DNA of 64,000 nt, from positions 257,755,525 to 257,819,524 of the forward strand of contig OZ010793.1 of the NCBI GenBank assembly GCA_963932465.1, written 5' to 3'. The notes under the pieces were generated by a model. It was not told the DNA's origin and did no database searches. It saw only the letters and a list, made by a program, of their open reading frames with translations. This stretch comes from Maratus speciosus. Its lineage: Eukaryota > Arthropoda > Arachnida > Araneae > Salticidae. Positions 63,219 to 64,000 of the stretch are shown here, in pieces. Position 1 is the stretch's first letter. Each line of letters begins with the position of its first letter. Made by a program: the position numbers and the translations under genes.

Positions 63219-64000
63219 GGTTACATCATCACAGCTCTTTTAAGGCTGTTCTTAACTGCTCTGCTCAACAAGCACAAAACGTTTTCACACATTTACAAAT
63301 TCATTTTTTAACGGAAAGGTATGAAATTGGAAAACCTGGCCATGGAAGCGATTTGGAATTGAACTGTTTTTTCCATTTTTTGATCAATCAATTACCTATT
63401 GAGTTGTAAGCGATTTTGATCGCATGACAAACACGTTTTTCGCCTGCTCTTGTGTGCTTTTTCTTCCTTTTGTGCGGAAATTCGCTTCAAAATGTCCACT
63501 TTGACACTATTTTCTGAAAGATCTATTTTGTTTGGAAAAAACAGCTCAATTACATAGTTTCTGAACAACACCAGCTAGTTTCAGTTTTTTCGAACAAAAA
63601 TTAAAACGTATGTCAGAAAGTTGCCCTTTTGGATTTGAGAACACCCTTAAAAGAAATTTGCAGATTTATAAAATTGACCCTCTCTGGCTAGCTGATAATG
63701 TGCCATCGGAAAACGCGCCAAGGCAAATAATAGGATATTTTTTAATTCTAGACAATCTTGGTGAAAAAAAGTAATCTTTTCTGTTATTAGTCAATGAGTG
63801 TTACAATCGATCAGTGTTATCGCTTTTCTTATAAAAAGCATCGAATCTCGGGTAACAGTGTGGAATTTTTAATATAAGCTGATTTTCAAGAACACGAGAA
63901 TTAAGATGTACAACTTTTATAGGGAATAGAAAAATGTTATTCGATTCTTCGTCATATAAATCATAATTTCTGCAAATTTCATTCATTTGTTTATTTCTAA
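63219..64000. other. right end of window without recognised features
   Basis: An 84-codon open frame spans the MITE relic and flank (63155-63409) and has no family likeness I can name. Nothing else seen. Confidence 0.4.

Noticed and set aside
63155..63409. 84-codon open frame near the right end
   Set aside because: It begins inside a MITE relic and has no family I recognise.

Overview
This is a eukaryotic, AT-rich, repeat-dense window, most likely arthropod nuclear DNA. The very long transposon-filled introns and the mix of repeat families would suit a chelicerate such as a spider, but that is an inference. I can assemble only one functional protein-coding gene: the plus-strand gene for 60S ribosomal protein L10a (RPL10A, uL1). 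It has five coding exons at 2291-2295, 2456-2611, 17467-17615, 33345-33517 and 53608-53778. Every junction is GT/AG, and together they give an uninterrupted 654-nt reading frame of 217 residues, the usual eukaryotic length. A compact housekeeping frame is thus stretched over about 51.5 kb by three introns of 14.9, 15.7 and 20.1 kb.

Almost everything else is mobile DNA, much of it nested. Intron 2 holds a CAGGGTTC-ended element (2845-5280). After it comes a minisatellite-bearing element (6263-14413) that contains a 7-kb DNA transposon (7229-14199), which contains a 2.7-kb transposon with ~430-bp terminal inverted repeats (7754-10446). A pogo/Tigger-like relic (14536-16395) follows, with a small hAT-like element inside it. 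Intron 3 holds TA-flanked MITEs and a 5.8-kb hAT-type element (22822-28606). Inside that sits a 4.9-kb transposon with ~0.93-kb terminal inverted repeats. Its right half was later duplicated in tandem (unit 2257 bp), and one copy then gained a TTAA-flanked MITE.

Intron 4 holds a 5.8-kb hAT-type element with satellite arrays (36417-42253). It also holds a Tc1/mariner relic split by a 9.4-kb BED/hAT-like element (43063-52432), which contains a palindromic TTAA element, which contains a minisatellite-bearing element. Downstream of RPL10A, a Ty1/copia integrase fragment (55740-55998) was hit by another 5.8-kb hAT-type element (55999-61775), which carries a 2.8-kb palindrome (56708-59519).

Insertion boundaries were set by matching termini, target-site duplications and, in four cases, an empty site: the paralogous tandem copy, the partner arm of a palindrome, or an interrupted transposase frame. 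All transposon frames I could read are broken by frameshifts, stops or insertions, so the window looks like accumulated dead elements inside an active housekeeping gene. I saw no rRNA, tRNA, CRISPR array or prokaryotic gene structure.
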